Assembly: GCA_016124895.1 (NCBI GenBank)
Contig: WGMU01000178.1
Span: 1 to 37,193 of the forward strand
Source of the DNA: a bacterium
GTDB lineage: Bacteria; Planctomycetota; Planctomycetia; Planctomycetales; Planctomycetaceae
Length of the DNA stretch: 37,193 nucleotides
Direction of reading: 5' to 3'
Shown: positions 17,764 to 24,328 of the stretch, one piece after another
Position numbering within the stretch: position 1 is the first letter of the stretch
How the letters are laid out: every line of letters begins with the position of its first letter
The notes under the pieces: model-generated
The model's database searches: none
What the model was told of the DNA's origin: nothing
The model's input: the letters and a program-made list of their open reading frames with translations, nothing else
Translations under genes and position numbers: made by a program

Positions 17764-19238
17764 CTTGTTTTTAGAAACCGCCCTTCGACGAGTACGTCGA
17801 AGGGCTTTCTCATCTCCGGGCAAAGGGTTACGCCGTCGAGGGTGCAGTTCAAACACACGATTTCGAGCAATCGCCGCTTCGTGGCGTAATCAGCGGTAAG
17901 CCATTGCTCCTTCAAGGTTTGCGAGAGTTCAAACACTTTGGCTGCCAACTCCGCCGTTTCGTCGTGGGAGCGGTCCAGCACATCCAGTTGCAGATTGATC
18001 GAAGCCAGCCGGTCGCGTAGCTCCGTGTGCTTCCTGGCGAAGGCATCCTGATCGATATCGTCGGCCAGCCGCATGTTGAGCAGACGGTCCTGCTGCTGGA
18101 TGAGCAGCGACTCCTGCCGGGTCAGTTCGGCACGCTGAGCGCGGCTGTCGGCCTGGGCATCGCGGGTCTGCGATGCAAGGACCATGCGGAACCAGTCGCG
18201 GACGGATTCGTCCTCGACTTTCATCTTGTCGAAGATCGCCAGCACCTGAGCTTCGATGTCAGCTTCCTTCACGCGGATGCGGGGATGGTCGCCCTTGGCA
18301 TAGCGGGCACAGCGGTAGTAAACGTGTTCGTTGACGCCGCCATCCTTCCTCTTCTTCCTGACCAGTTCGCCAGTGACCGGATGGCCGCAATGGCCGCAGG
18401 TCATGAACTGGCCCGCGTAGGTCAACGTCGTGGCGTGATGAACGTGACCACCGAGGAGTGCCTGCACCCGGTTCCAGGTCGCCCGGTCGATCAGCGGTTC
18501 ATGCTTGCCGGGATACCATTGCCCCTTGTGCTGGATTTCGCCGATGTAGCACCGGTCCTTCAACATCGTGTGGATCGAGGTGCGAGGGAACCTTGGCTGT
18601 GATGGACGGTACACGCGGCCTTCGGAGTTGATCTTCGCAACCACGCCATCGAGCGTCAGGTTTTCGTAGGCGTAGAGATGGAACATCCGCTTGACGTTAT
18701 CCGCCTGCTCGGGATCGGTCTCGATGACGCCGCGACCATCTTTGCGGATGTTGCGATAACCGTAAGGAGCCGGTCCGCAGAACCAGCCTTCCTTCACGCG
18801 GCGGGCAATTCCTTCGCGGACATCGACCGACATCTGTTCGGTGTAGAAGCTCGCCATGTTGGCGAGTGTCCTGCGCATCATGCGACCGGCGGGCGTGTTC
18901 TCAGTCGGCTGCGAGATGGAGATGAACGGCAGGTTGTGTTCCGATTCCAGCCGTTCGAGTTCGACGTAATCGAACAGGTTCCGCGATGCCCGGTCAACCT
19001 TGTAGAACAGCAGGCCATCGAGAGCGAAGGCATTCTTCTTGGCGTAGGCGATCAGCTCGCGGAACGTCTTGCGTTGCTCCCCTTTGCTCGCTGTCTCGGC
19101 GATCTTGAAGAACTTGACGATCTCACCGCCCGCCTGGGTCGCGTACCGCTTGAGACCTTCCTCCTGCACTTCCAGGCTGAAGCCCTCGCGTTCCTGTTCC
19201 CGGCTGCTGACGCGGGCCAAAGCGGCGAACTGTTTCAT
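17727..19238 (-). CDS. Large serine recombinase (integrase)
   Basis: The ATG at 19238 follows a good GGAG and begins MKQFAALARVSSREQ, the resolvase N-terminus with catalytic Ser11; an upstream extension to 19298 is unlikely. Order of parts: resolvase domain at about residues 3-150 (including YKVDRASRN), recombinase domain at about 160-260 (APYGYRNIRKDGRG), a zinc-ribbon at about 285-330 with CGHCGHPVTGEL and a later C-A-R, and a coiled-coil stretch at about 350-440. At 503 residues it is normal for large serine integrases, which join attP and attB without host factors. The final residues (EGGIRTLGPV) are the tRNA-Ser gene read backwards, and the stop codon is also in the tRNA. The C-terminus is therefore completed by chromosomal DNA. 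Confidence 0.9.
   Translation of the reverse strand: MKQFAALARVSSREQEREGFSLEVQEEGLKRYATQAGGEIVKFFKIAETASKGEQRKTFRELIAYAKKNAFALDGLLFYKVDRASRNLFDYVELERLESEHNLPFISISQPTENTPAGRMMRRTLANMASFYTEQMSVDVREGIARRVKEGWFCGPAPYGYRNIRKDGRGVIETDPEQADNVKRMFHLYAYENLTLDGVVAKINSEGRVYRPSQPRFPRTSIHTMLKDRCYIGEIQHKGQWYPGKHEPLIDRATWNRVQALLGGHVHHATTLTYAGQFMTCGHCGHPVTGELVRKKRKDGGVNEHVYYRCARYAKGDHPRIRVKEADIEAQVLAIFDKMKVEDESVRDWFRMVLASQTRDAQADSRAQRAELTRQESLLIQQQDRLLNMRLADDIDQDAFARKHTELRDRLASINLQLDVLDRSHDETAELAAKVFELSQTLKEQWLTADYATKRRLLEIVCLNCTLDGVTLCPEMRKPFDVLVEGRFLKTSGEGGIRTLGPV
17780..17810 (+). terminator. Intrinsic terminator downstream of tRNA-Ser
   Basis: GCCCTTCGACG at 17780-17790 pairs perfectly with CGTCGAAGGGC at 17795-17805 across a four-base loop and is followed by TTTCT. 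It sits 17 bases past the tRNA. The same bases encode a C-terminal stretch of the recombinase on the minus strand. Confidence 0.7.
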
Positions 19239-19332
19239 GGCGTTACTCCAAGACCAACCGGGAACAAGAAGCCTTTTGAATGGCCTTATTCTACCCAAGT
19301 TCCCGGTGGTCAGGGAGATTCAGCCGGTCCCT

Positions 19333-19581
19333 TCACTGCTGGGATTCCCCGGAAATCTTCGCTCCCGAGCGGCGAGTGGAGAGTGCGTCGAACAGAAGCC
19401 CCGCATTGCGGATGATTTCGATGGCATCATCAATCGTCAGCGGTGTCTCGTCGTAAGGCTGCCAGACGCGAATCGTCTGCTCGATGAGTTCAGCGGTGAT
19501 CCAGTCCGGTGTCCCGGCCGGAACGATGCTCGTCGCATCGTCGCGGATTCGGCAATCGGCTTGTCGATTGCTGCGGGACAT
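19333..19581 (-). CDS. Small hypothetical protein, 82 aa
   Basis: The product is hydrophilic and mixed helix, with MSRSNRQADCRIRDD at the start and a central TAELIEQTIRVWQPY followed by LTIDDAIEIIRNAGLLFDAL. That central segment reads like a compact helical bundle with the feel of a small regulatory or adaptor protein. A GGAGG lies about 12 bases before the ATG, slightly far. It sits between the HTH gene and the serine recombinase on the same strand, so a role in recombination control is possible, but I recognise no domain. Confidence 0.6.
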   Translation of the reverse strand: MSRSNRQADCRIRDDATSIVPAGTPDWITAELIEQTIRVWQPYDETPLTIDDAIEIIRNAGLLFDALSTRRSGAKISGESQQ

Positions 19582-19680
19582 GACCGGAATCCACCTCCGA
19601 ATGAAGAAATGGTTTGAGTAAATGCGCGCAGGCCGATCCCTGACCCGGCGCGCGGGTTTGTTGTTGTTGCGTGAAGGGGT

Positions 19681-19941
19681 TCAGTCTGCTTTGCGTAGCC
19701 CTTCACGCTGGTAGCGCTGCAATTCCTCATGTGAAATCGCCCACGACGTATGTGCTCCCCGGCCGCTTGCCTTTTTGTGGGCATGGATGCGCTTCCGGCG
19801 GCACCACTCGCGGCAGGTGAAGGAAGAACGCCCCACGATCCGGGAGAACTGCTCGACGGAGTACCAGTCCCGCACGCTTTGGCGTGCAACCAGCGCGATG
19901 AGCATCGCTTCAATCCGTGAGAGTCGTTCTTCCAACGTCAT
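19681..19941 (-). CDS. Small helix-turn-helix protein, candidate recombination directionality factor
   Basis: The 86-residue protein begins with a short helix (LEERLSRIEAMLIALVA) and continues with DWYSVEQFSRIVGRSSFTCREWCRRKRIHA. This is the winged-HTH pattern shared by MerR-type excisionases and HTH_17 proteins. The basic HAHKKASGRG and WAISHEELQRYQ would form the wing and last helix. Such small DNA-binding proteins next to a large serine integrase often act as excision (directionality) factors or repressors. It starts just after the pentapeptide gene stop (TAG at 19950-19952), with AGGTG in the junction as ribosome binding site, so the two are coupled. The excision role is inferred only from position and fold. 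Confidence 0.7.
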   Translation of the reverse strand: MTLEERLSRIEAMLIALVARQSVRDWYSVEQFSRIVGRSSFTCREWCRRKRIHAHKKASGRGAHTSWAISHEELQRYQREGLRKAD

Positions 19942-19949
19942 TGATGCAC

Positions 19950-20405
19950 CTAGTATTCCCTGCCGTTTCGCTCACGTTCCTGGTACTGTCCATTGGTCCG
20001 GGCTTCAGTTTGAGGCTTCTGTTCCTTGCCGTCCTTTTCCTGGAGAATCTTCTGGAACTCTTTGGCGAGATTGACGCCCGACATCTGTGCGTATTCCATC
20101 ACCGCCAGCCTCAGGTCGATGCCTTGCAGATTTGCTCCTTCCATCCTCGCGTTGACAAGGTTGGTGCCGACGCAAATGGCTCCTGTGAAATTCGCGCCGC
20201 GAAAGTCTGCGTTGCGGCAGTCGGCACGTGTCAGGTTGCACCCTGAAAGGTCGGCCGCACGAAAATCAACGTAGCGAAGATCGGCTCCCTCGAAATTCGT
20301 ATTTCTCAAGTCAGCGCCACGCAGATCGGCTCGCTTACCGGCAGACTGGTTTTTGACCCAATCCTTGTGCTGCTGCAAAGCAACCACGACATTCTTTTGC
20401 GTCAT
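19950..20405 (-). CDS. Pentapeptide-repeat protein
   Basis: Residues about 25-105 of 151 consist of roughly fifteen A(D/N)LxG-type pentapeptides (ADLRG-ADLRN-TNFEG-ADLRY-VDFRA-ADLSG and onward). These would fold into a right-handed quadrilateral beta-helix. The N-terminal MTQKNVVVALQQHKDWVKNQ is helical and the C-terminal tail is charged and probably disordered. No signal peptide is seen, so it should be cytoplasmic. Some proteins of this family mimic DNA (MfpA and Qnr bind gyrase), but this one is short. Its place inside a transfer operon would suit a DNA-mimic or scaffold role without proving it. A GAGGGTA precedes the start. Confidence 0.85.
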   Translation of the reverse strand: MTQKNVVVALQQHKDWVKNQSAGKRADLRGADLRNTNFEGADLRYVDFRAADLSGCNLTRADCRNADFRGANFTGAICVGTNLVNARMEGANLQGIDLRLAVMEYAQMSGVNLAKEFQKILQEKDGKEQKPQTEARTNGQYQERERNGREY

Positions 20406-20432
20406 AACCGTACCCTCAACTGCTTCCGAATC

Positions 20433-20454
20433 GGCGGGGCCTTGCGGCCCCGCC
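20433..20454. repeat. Perfect GC hairpin, 9-bp stem
   Basis: GGCGGGGCC at 20433-20441 and GGCCCCGCC at 20446-20454 flank TTGC. It lies in the 68-base gap between two minus-strand operon genes and lacks a T-run, so it may be an RNA-stability hairpin or a small repeat and not a terminator. Confidence 0.65.
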
Positions 20455-20473
20455 TCGACGGTGCGACCGCGCC

Positions 20474-20674
20474 TTACTTCTTCATCGCGGCACGCACGAT
20501 GCCGGCGATGATCGTTCCCATTTCCTTGCGGCGCTGGTGGCGTGCTTCCTTCCGCCGCTCCGCCTGGTCAACGTGTTCAGTCCAAATCTTCGGTTTGAAC
20601 GTCATCATGTAGAGCATCCATGCGATCAGCGCCACGCACGCGACGCCTGCTCCAATCAAAATCATCTCATTCAT
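20474..20674 (-). CDS. Small single-helix membrane protein, 66 aa
   Basis: The ATG at 20674 follows an ideal GGAGG seven bases upstream, so the longer open frame to 20716 is rejected. The protein starts MNEMILIGAGVACVALIAWMLYMM, a single transmembrane helix right at the N-terminus. A basic cytoplasmic tail follows (KPKIWTEHVDQAERRKEARHQRRKEMGT), ending IIAGIVRAAMKK. The amphipathic, strongly basic tail could touch DNA or phospholipid head groups. It lies between a 71-aa gene and the pentapeptide gene in the T4CP operon, so an accessory role at the transfer pore is plausible. No family is recognised. Confidence 0.65.
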   Translation of the reverse strand: MNEMILIGAGVACVALIAWMLYMMTFKPKIWTEHVDQAERRKEARHQRRKEMGTIIAGIVRAAMKK

Positions 20675-20757
20675 CGAATCATCCTCCGTTGTTGTGCGGG
20701 ACTTCCTCTGCCGCACCGCGCGGTCTTGGACTCCCGCAACTGGTTGTCATTGCGATC

Positions 20758-20774
20758 CGAGGGCAATGCCCTCG
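20758..20774. repeat. Perfect 7-bp hairpin immediately after a small gene
   Basis: CGAGGGC at 20758-20764 and GCCCTCG at 20768-20774 flank AAT. It directly abuts the stop codon of the 71-aa gene on the minus strand and has no T-run, so it is more likely an RNA processing or stability element than a terminator. Confidence 0.6.
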
Positions 20775-20990
20775 TTACATCTCCATGCCGCCCATTTCCT
20801 GCTGCGGCATTTCGATTTGCTCGGCAGCAAGGTCTGGGGCCGCTTCCGGCGTGATCTGCCCCGGACCGTACGGCACGAAGGCATCGCCGTTGAACAGGGC
20901 CGAGGCCATTTCCATCTGGCCCTGCACTCCAAGCCGGCCCAGCTCGGCACCGACATCGGAGAGGATTTCTTTGAACAGTTCTCTGGACAT
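20775..20990 (-). CDS. Small hypothetical protein, 71 aa
   Basis: A clear AGGAGA ribosome binding site precedes the ATG at 20990. A second ATG at 21008 overlaps the coupling-protein stop and would add six residues. The product, MSRELFKEILSDVGAELGRLG and onward, has an amphipathic N-terminal helix. A short segment GDAFVPYGPGQITPEAAPDL follows, then a Gln/Glu/Met-rich tail ending EMPQQEMGGMEM. It has no cysteines and no signal or membrane segment. Its tight position after the T4CP gene suggests a cytoplasmic partner of the coupling protein, but no family is recognised. Confidence 0.65.
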   Translation of the reverse strand: MSRELFKEILSDVGAELGRLGVQGQMEMASALFNGDAFVPYGPGQITPEAAPDLAAEQIEMPQQEMGGMEM

Positions 20991-21004
20991 CGTTCGTTCT
21001 CCTG

Positions 21005-22786
21005 TCATGGACCCGCCGTGACGTGCGGGTTGTGTGAGGGGTGAGCCAATAACGCTGCCGCCATCCGCACCCCCAGGACGGACACCAGCGACAGAAGCAG
21101 GACGGCGGCAAGCCACACTTCCGCCTTGACCCTGAAGCGCTTCCACCAGGAAGGCCCCTTTCCCAGGGACGGTTCCTCGAAGTAGCGAATAAGCGTGGTT
21201 CGGATCGGCGGCACACCCGGCGCGAAGGTGATCGCTGAGCGCGGGTTGAGTCCCGCGACCTCTTCGGGCTTCAACAGCTTCCTGGCATGTTGCTGCCAGT
21301 TCTGGCTTACATTCCAGGACGTGCCTTCGGTTCGGTTGCCGCCTTGGTTGCTGACCTGCGTCGAGCCGCCCGTGCTCGTGCCGCCTGATTCGACGATGAT
21401 CGTGGACTCGCCAAGCCGTGAACTCACATACTCGGCCGTTTGCAAATCCGACACACCGAAGAAGACTTGCGTCGTATTCGACAGCAACGTCTGGTCCGCC
21501 CCTTCGGGCCAGCATTTCTTCAACTGGCCAACCGACTGGTAGTAGAACTGGAGCCGCACACCGTAGCCCCGGTACTTATCCACCGCGTCATCGAGTGCGT
21601 CCATGTGGCCCAAGGACGCCGCCTCGTCCAACACGAAATGCACCTTGTTCGTCTCTTGCAATCCGCCACGCACCACGGCCCGAAGCAAGGCTCCGATCCA
21701 CATGCGAAGCAGTGCCGATTGCGCCCGCATATGCTCCGGTGGCAGCACCAGATAGACGGTCATCTTGCCATTCGGCAGTTCTCGGGGATCGAATGTGCTG
21801 GCCTTCGTACTGTGGGCGATGGCCAGCGTATCCAGGAATCGCAAGAAGCGATTGGTCGTGGTCAACACCGACGACAATTCCTTGCCCTCGAACTGCGTCA
21901 ACTGATGCCCCATGCGGGCAAGCATCCCGTCCCATGCCGTGGACTCGCAGGCAAGCTTGATGACGGCTTGCATCTTTTGCGGGTTGGTAAGGAGCGTCCG
22001 CAAGGTCTGGAGCGTGCGGTCAGCCGGTTCTGCATATTGCGTAATCAGTGCCGCCATCGCCGCGATCCAGGATTCCGCTGAATCGCACCAGTGCGGTTCT
22101 TTCTCTTGGCCCGTGCGAACCACCAACGCTTCGGCCAGGTCGCGGCAATCGTCAATCGCCAGCGCCGACTCGCTGTCAATCATGTCGAACGGGTTAAACG
22201 TATCAGGCGAGTCGGTTGTCACCTTGAACGGATCGAGGATCACGATCTTGTGACCGAACTGTTCCGCGCGGTGCCTGGCGGTGAGCTTCGCGTTCTCCCC
22301 CTTGAAATCCACCACCACCATTGATTCGCGGCAGGTCAGCAGATGCGGGATTACGCAACTGACACCCTTGCCGACGCCCGTCGGAGCAAAGACCGCCACA
22401 TGCACGGCTTTTGAAAGCCGCACCAGTTGCGGCGGAGCCGGTTGCAGCTTCCTCATCGAAAACACAAACCGCTCGCACGCCACGTCCGAGGCGATGCGCG
22501 GATTGAACAGGCCGATCAGCGACGCGGCGAAATCCGGACGCGACACCTGCATCCGCCCCAGTATCAACCCGTTGCCACCGGCAAGCATTCCCGAGCGCTG
22601 CATGTCCGCTGCATCCGCCCAGCGTGCCGTACCGAAGGCCGTCAGTTGGTAGCCCTTCCTGGTCGCCATGCCCAAGGCGATCAGTGCCGGTAGCACCCAG
22701 GCCCAGGGCACGGTGACGCACACCAGTGCGACCACCGCCGCCACAATCACCACCGACAGAATCAACAAGGCTCGGCAGTATCGCAT
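21005..22786 (-). CDS. VirD4/TraG-family type IV coupling protein
   Basis: The protein has 593 residues. Two N-terminal transmembrane helices lie within residues 7-45, followed by a cytoplasmic ATPase. Walker A is APTGVGKG at 134-141 and Walker B is VHFVLDEAAS near residue 386. TraG-type sequences MVVVDFKGEN and LDPFKVTTDSPDTFNPFD follow Walker A. The T-x-x-F-F-G-V-S-D-L-Q-T-A-E-Y block near 440 is also typical of VirD4 proteins. It would be a hexameric inner-membrane pump that docks the relaxase-DNA complex to a secretion channel. It is slightly short and has an unusual extra hydrophobic stretch at the C-terminus (WLAAVLLLSLVSVLGVRMAAALLA), predicting a further membrane helix. Its start overlaps the upstream gene by 25 bases, showing coupling. 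Confidence 0.92.
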   Translation of the reverse strand: MRYCRALLILSVVIVAAVVALVCVTVPWAWVLPALIALGMATRKGYQLTAFGTARWADAADMQRSGMLAGGNGLILGRMQVSRPDFAASLIGLFNPRIASDVACERFVFSMRKLQPAPPQLVRLSKAVHVAVFAPTGVGKGVSCVIPHLLTCRESMVVVDFKGENAKLTARHRAEQFGHKIVILDPFKVTTDSPDTFNPFDMIDSESALAIDDCRDLAEALVVRTGQEKEPHWCDSAESWIAAMAALITQYAEPADRTLQTLRTLLTNPQKMQAVIKLACESTAWDGMLARMGHQLTQFEGKELSSVLTTTNRFLRFLDTLAIAHSTKASTFDPRELPNGKMTVYLVLPPEHMRAQSALLRMWIGALLRAVVRGGLQETNKVHFVLDEAASLGHMDALDDAVDKYRGYGVRLQFYYQSVGQLKKCWPEGADQTLLSNTTQVFFGVSDLQTAEYVSSRLGESTIIVESGGTSTGGSTQVSNQGGNRTEGTSWNVSQNWQQHARKLLKPEEVAGLNPRSAITFAPGVPPIRTTLIRYFEEPSLGKGPSWWKRFRVKAEVWLAAVLLLSLVSVLGVRMAAALLAHPSHNPHVTAGP

Positions 22787-23190
22787 GATGTCTCTCCTGA
22801 TTCGTGTGTGTCGTGAAACCGCTTGCGTGCGCGGGCGATGAACAGCCCAAACACCAGCAGCACCGGAATGACTGCGGCAGCCAAGTAGAACGACTGCTTC
22901 CGCGAGCGTGCTTGAAGCGATTGCTCGAAGGCCGCTCGCTGTTCACCGTCGCGGGGCATCAACGCCCCGCTTTTGCTTCGCCCCTCGAATGGATTGCGTG
23001 CAAAGCCCGTCACCACTTCCTGTTCTTCAACCGACGGAGCCACTTGCGGAACGCGGGCATCGTCCGGCGGAAGCCCCGCGATCCGCCTCTGAAACGACTG
23101 CTCCCGTTGTGCGGCCTTGTGTCCGACATGGAACGCCAGGCCGCTTGCCAACAGTGCCACAACCGATGCAATGATCGTGATCCGAGACAT
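22762..23190 (-). CDS. Two-helix membrane protein of the transfer operon
   Basis: The protein has 142 residues, with helices at about 5-22 (ITIIASVVALLASGLAFHV) and about 100-118 (FYLAAAVIPVLLVFGLFIA). A charged, proline-containing loop joins them, and a short basic tail with two cysteines ends the protein. The loop would be periplasmic if both termini are cytoplasmic. Its 3' end overlaps the T4CP start, suggesting a stoichiometric partner such as a channel or docking subunit. It resembles no mating-pair protein that I can name. Bases 22951-22970 inside the gene form a perfect 7-bp hairpin (GCGGGGC/GCCCCGC) followed on the plus strand by TTTT, which encodes part of the loop. Confidence 0.7.
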   Translation of the reverse strand: MSRITIIASVVALLASGLAFHVGHKAAQREQSFQRRIAGLPPDDARVPQVAPSVEEQEVVTGFARNPFEGRSKSGALMPRDGEQRAAFEQSLQARSRKQSFYLAAAVIPVLLVFGLFIARARKRFHDTHESGETSCDTAEPC

Positions 23191-23201
23191 AGTCCCTCCC
23201 C

Positions 23202-23990
23202 TTATGGTTTCTTGGCCTTGTCGCGCATGACGGCGGCAAACGTTTTGGCATCGAGTGATTGGTCGCGTGCCTTCCTGGCTTCCTTCTGTGCTTCACCGAG
23301 GGCGTCGATGAAGTCATCCAGCGACAGTTCTTCCCCCGATACCGCGACCTTCACGCCCGACGGCAATGGGAACGCAATCCGTCTCGCCCGCACTTGCGGC
23401 GCGCTGGACTGCTTGTGCTTGCGAACCCGCTCGCGCACCGCGTCGCGGGAGGCACCGGTTTCCTTGAGGTGAAGCAGTTCGACCTGTTCAGCTTCAGCGA
23501 CACGGCTCAACTCATAGGCCGTGGTGATGCCGATACGACCGGCTTCGAGGGCGTCCTGCACATCCTTGGTGCAACGCGATGGCGACAGGTACTTGGTGAC
23601 CGATCCTTCCGACAGCTTCAGATGTTCGGCCAGGTCCTTGTTGGACCAGCCTTCATTGAGCCGCAGCAACTCCTCGCAGGCTCGCCATTTCTCGGCATCG
23701 GTCAGGTCCGAGCGATGCACGTTCTCCGTCAGTTGGAAGACGCGGATTTGCGTGTCGGTCAGGGCTTCGTCGGTGATGATGACCTGAAGGTCTTTAAGCC
23801 CAACGAGAGACGCAGCACGGAAGCGGCGTTCGCCGGCAATCAGCGTCCCATCGGGCTTCGCCAGCACGGGCTGCAACTGCTTGACCTTGAGCGACTCGCC
23901 AAGGCGGCGAAGTTCCGCCTCATCGAAATGCCGGCGGGCTTGCGGTGCGGTCTTGAACCAGGAAAGCGGCTTGTGAGTGAGGTTTGCCAT
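23202..23990 (-). CDS. parB: ParB/Spo0J-family DNA-binding protein
   Basis: The protein has 262 residues and a strong AGGAG ribosome binding site. The N-terminal nucleotide-binding domain contains LKVKQLQPV and the signature GERRFRAA at 53-60 (the CTP-binding arginine box), then FQLTENVHRSDL. The central HTH follows as NKDLAEHLKLSEGSVTKYLS at about 127-146. A charged C-terminal region ends it. ParB proteins bind parS and slide as CTP-gated clamps. No parA is encoded in the window and no parS-like palindrome was noticed beside it. In the promoter-proximal position of a transfer operon it may serve as a regulator, as KorB does, or as a segregation factor for the excised circle. Confidence 0.9.
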   Translation of the reverse strand: MANLTHKPLSWFKTAPQARRHFDEAELRRLGESLKVKQLQPVLAKPDGTLIAGERRFRAASLVGLKDLQVIITDEALTDTQIRVFQLTENVHRSDLTDAEKWRACEELLRLNEGWSNKDLAEHLKLSEGSVTKYLSPSRCTKDVQDALEAGRIGITTAYELSRVAEAEQVELLHLKETGASRDAVRERVRKHKQSSAPQVRARRIAFPLPSGVKVAVSGEELSLDDFIDALGEAQKEARKARDQSLDAKTFAAVMRDKAKKP

Positions 23991-24001
23991 TGGATGCTCC
24001 T

Positions 24002-24328
24002 TTCACAAGGAATCATCCGAATGGCCGAGATTCAGGCAAAAGCCGAGTGGCGAAAAGAGGGGTTGTCAGCCGAACCAGAATCGGGGATGTCCGCAACGCA
24101 TGTCCCTGTGGTTTCGATAGTTACGTTGCACGCACAGCGTCCGCCACGGTGTGAATGGCCGCGCCCGTGCGCGCCTTGAGGAACTTCTTCGGCATAATCT
24201 TGTACTCCTGAAGCCGCATTCGCAGCATTGGCCGGCGTGGAAACTTAGCCAGTTAGCCATGCTCGGCCAATAATGCTTGCGCTGAACCCGCTGCTGCGCT
24301 ATCCTGCTATTCAAGTAGGGATGGTAGC
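24002..24328. promoter_or_regulatory. Divergent control region between parB and the 475-aa regulator
   Basis: No full gene is seen apart from the 24-aa frame. The right part (about 24196-24328) must hold promoters for both directions. I could not identify convincing -35/-10 pairs or an obvious operator palindrome. AGGG at 24317-24320 serves the GTG start of the 475-aa gene. Confidence 0.5.
24121..24195 (-). CDS. Possible 24-aa leader or small protein upstream of parB
   Basis: An AGGAG nine bases before the ATG precedes a short frame, MPKKFLKARTGAAIHTVADA and four more residues, ending in TAA. It is the first start codon with a good ribosome binding site in the parB leader. It could be a regulatory leader peptide or simply chance. 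Confidence 0.3.
   Translation of the reverse strand: MPKKFLKARTGAAIHTVADAVRAT

Noticed and set aside
18027-19415. Long plus-strand open frames opposite the serine recombinase
   Set aside because: They are the complementary strand of a well-conserved gene. Their products are not recognisable and have no ribosome binding sites of note.
23259-24179. 306-codon plus-strand frame opposite parB
   Set aside because: It is a mirror of the ParB coding strand with biased codon composition. ParB itself has clear motifs and a strong ribosome binding site.
24066-24314. 82-codon minus-strand frame between parB and the 475-aa gene
   Set aside because: The product is Arg/Cys-rich without pattern and lacks a ribosome binding site. 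The 24-aa frame in the same area is the better, though weak, candidate.
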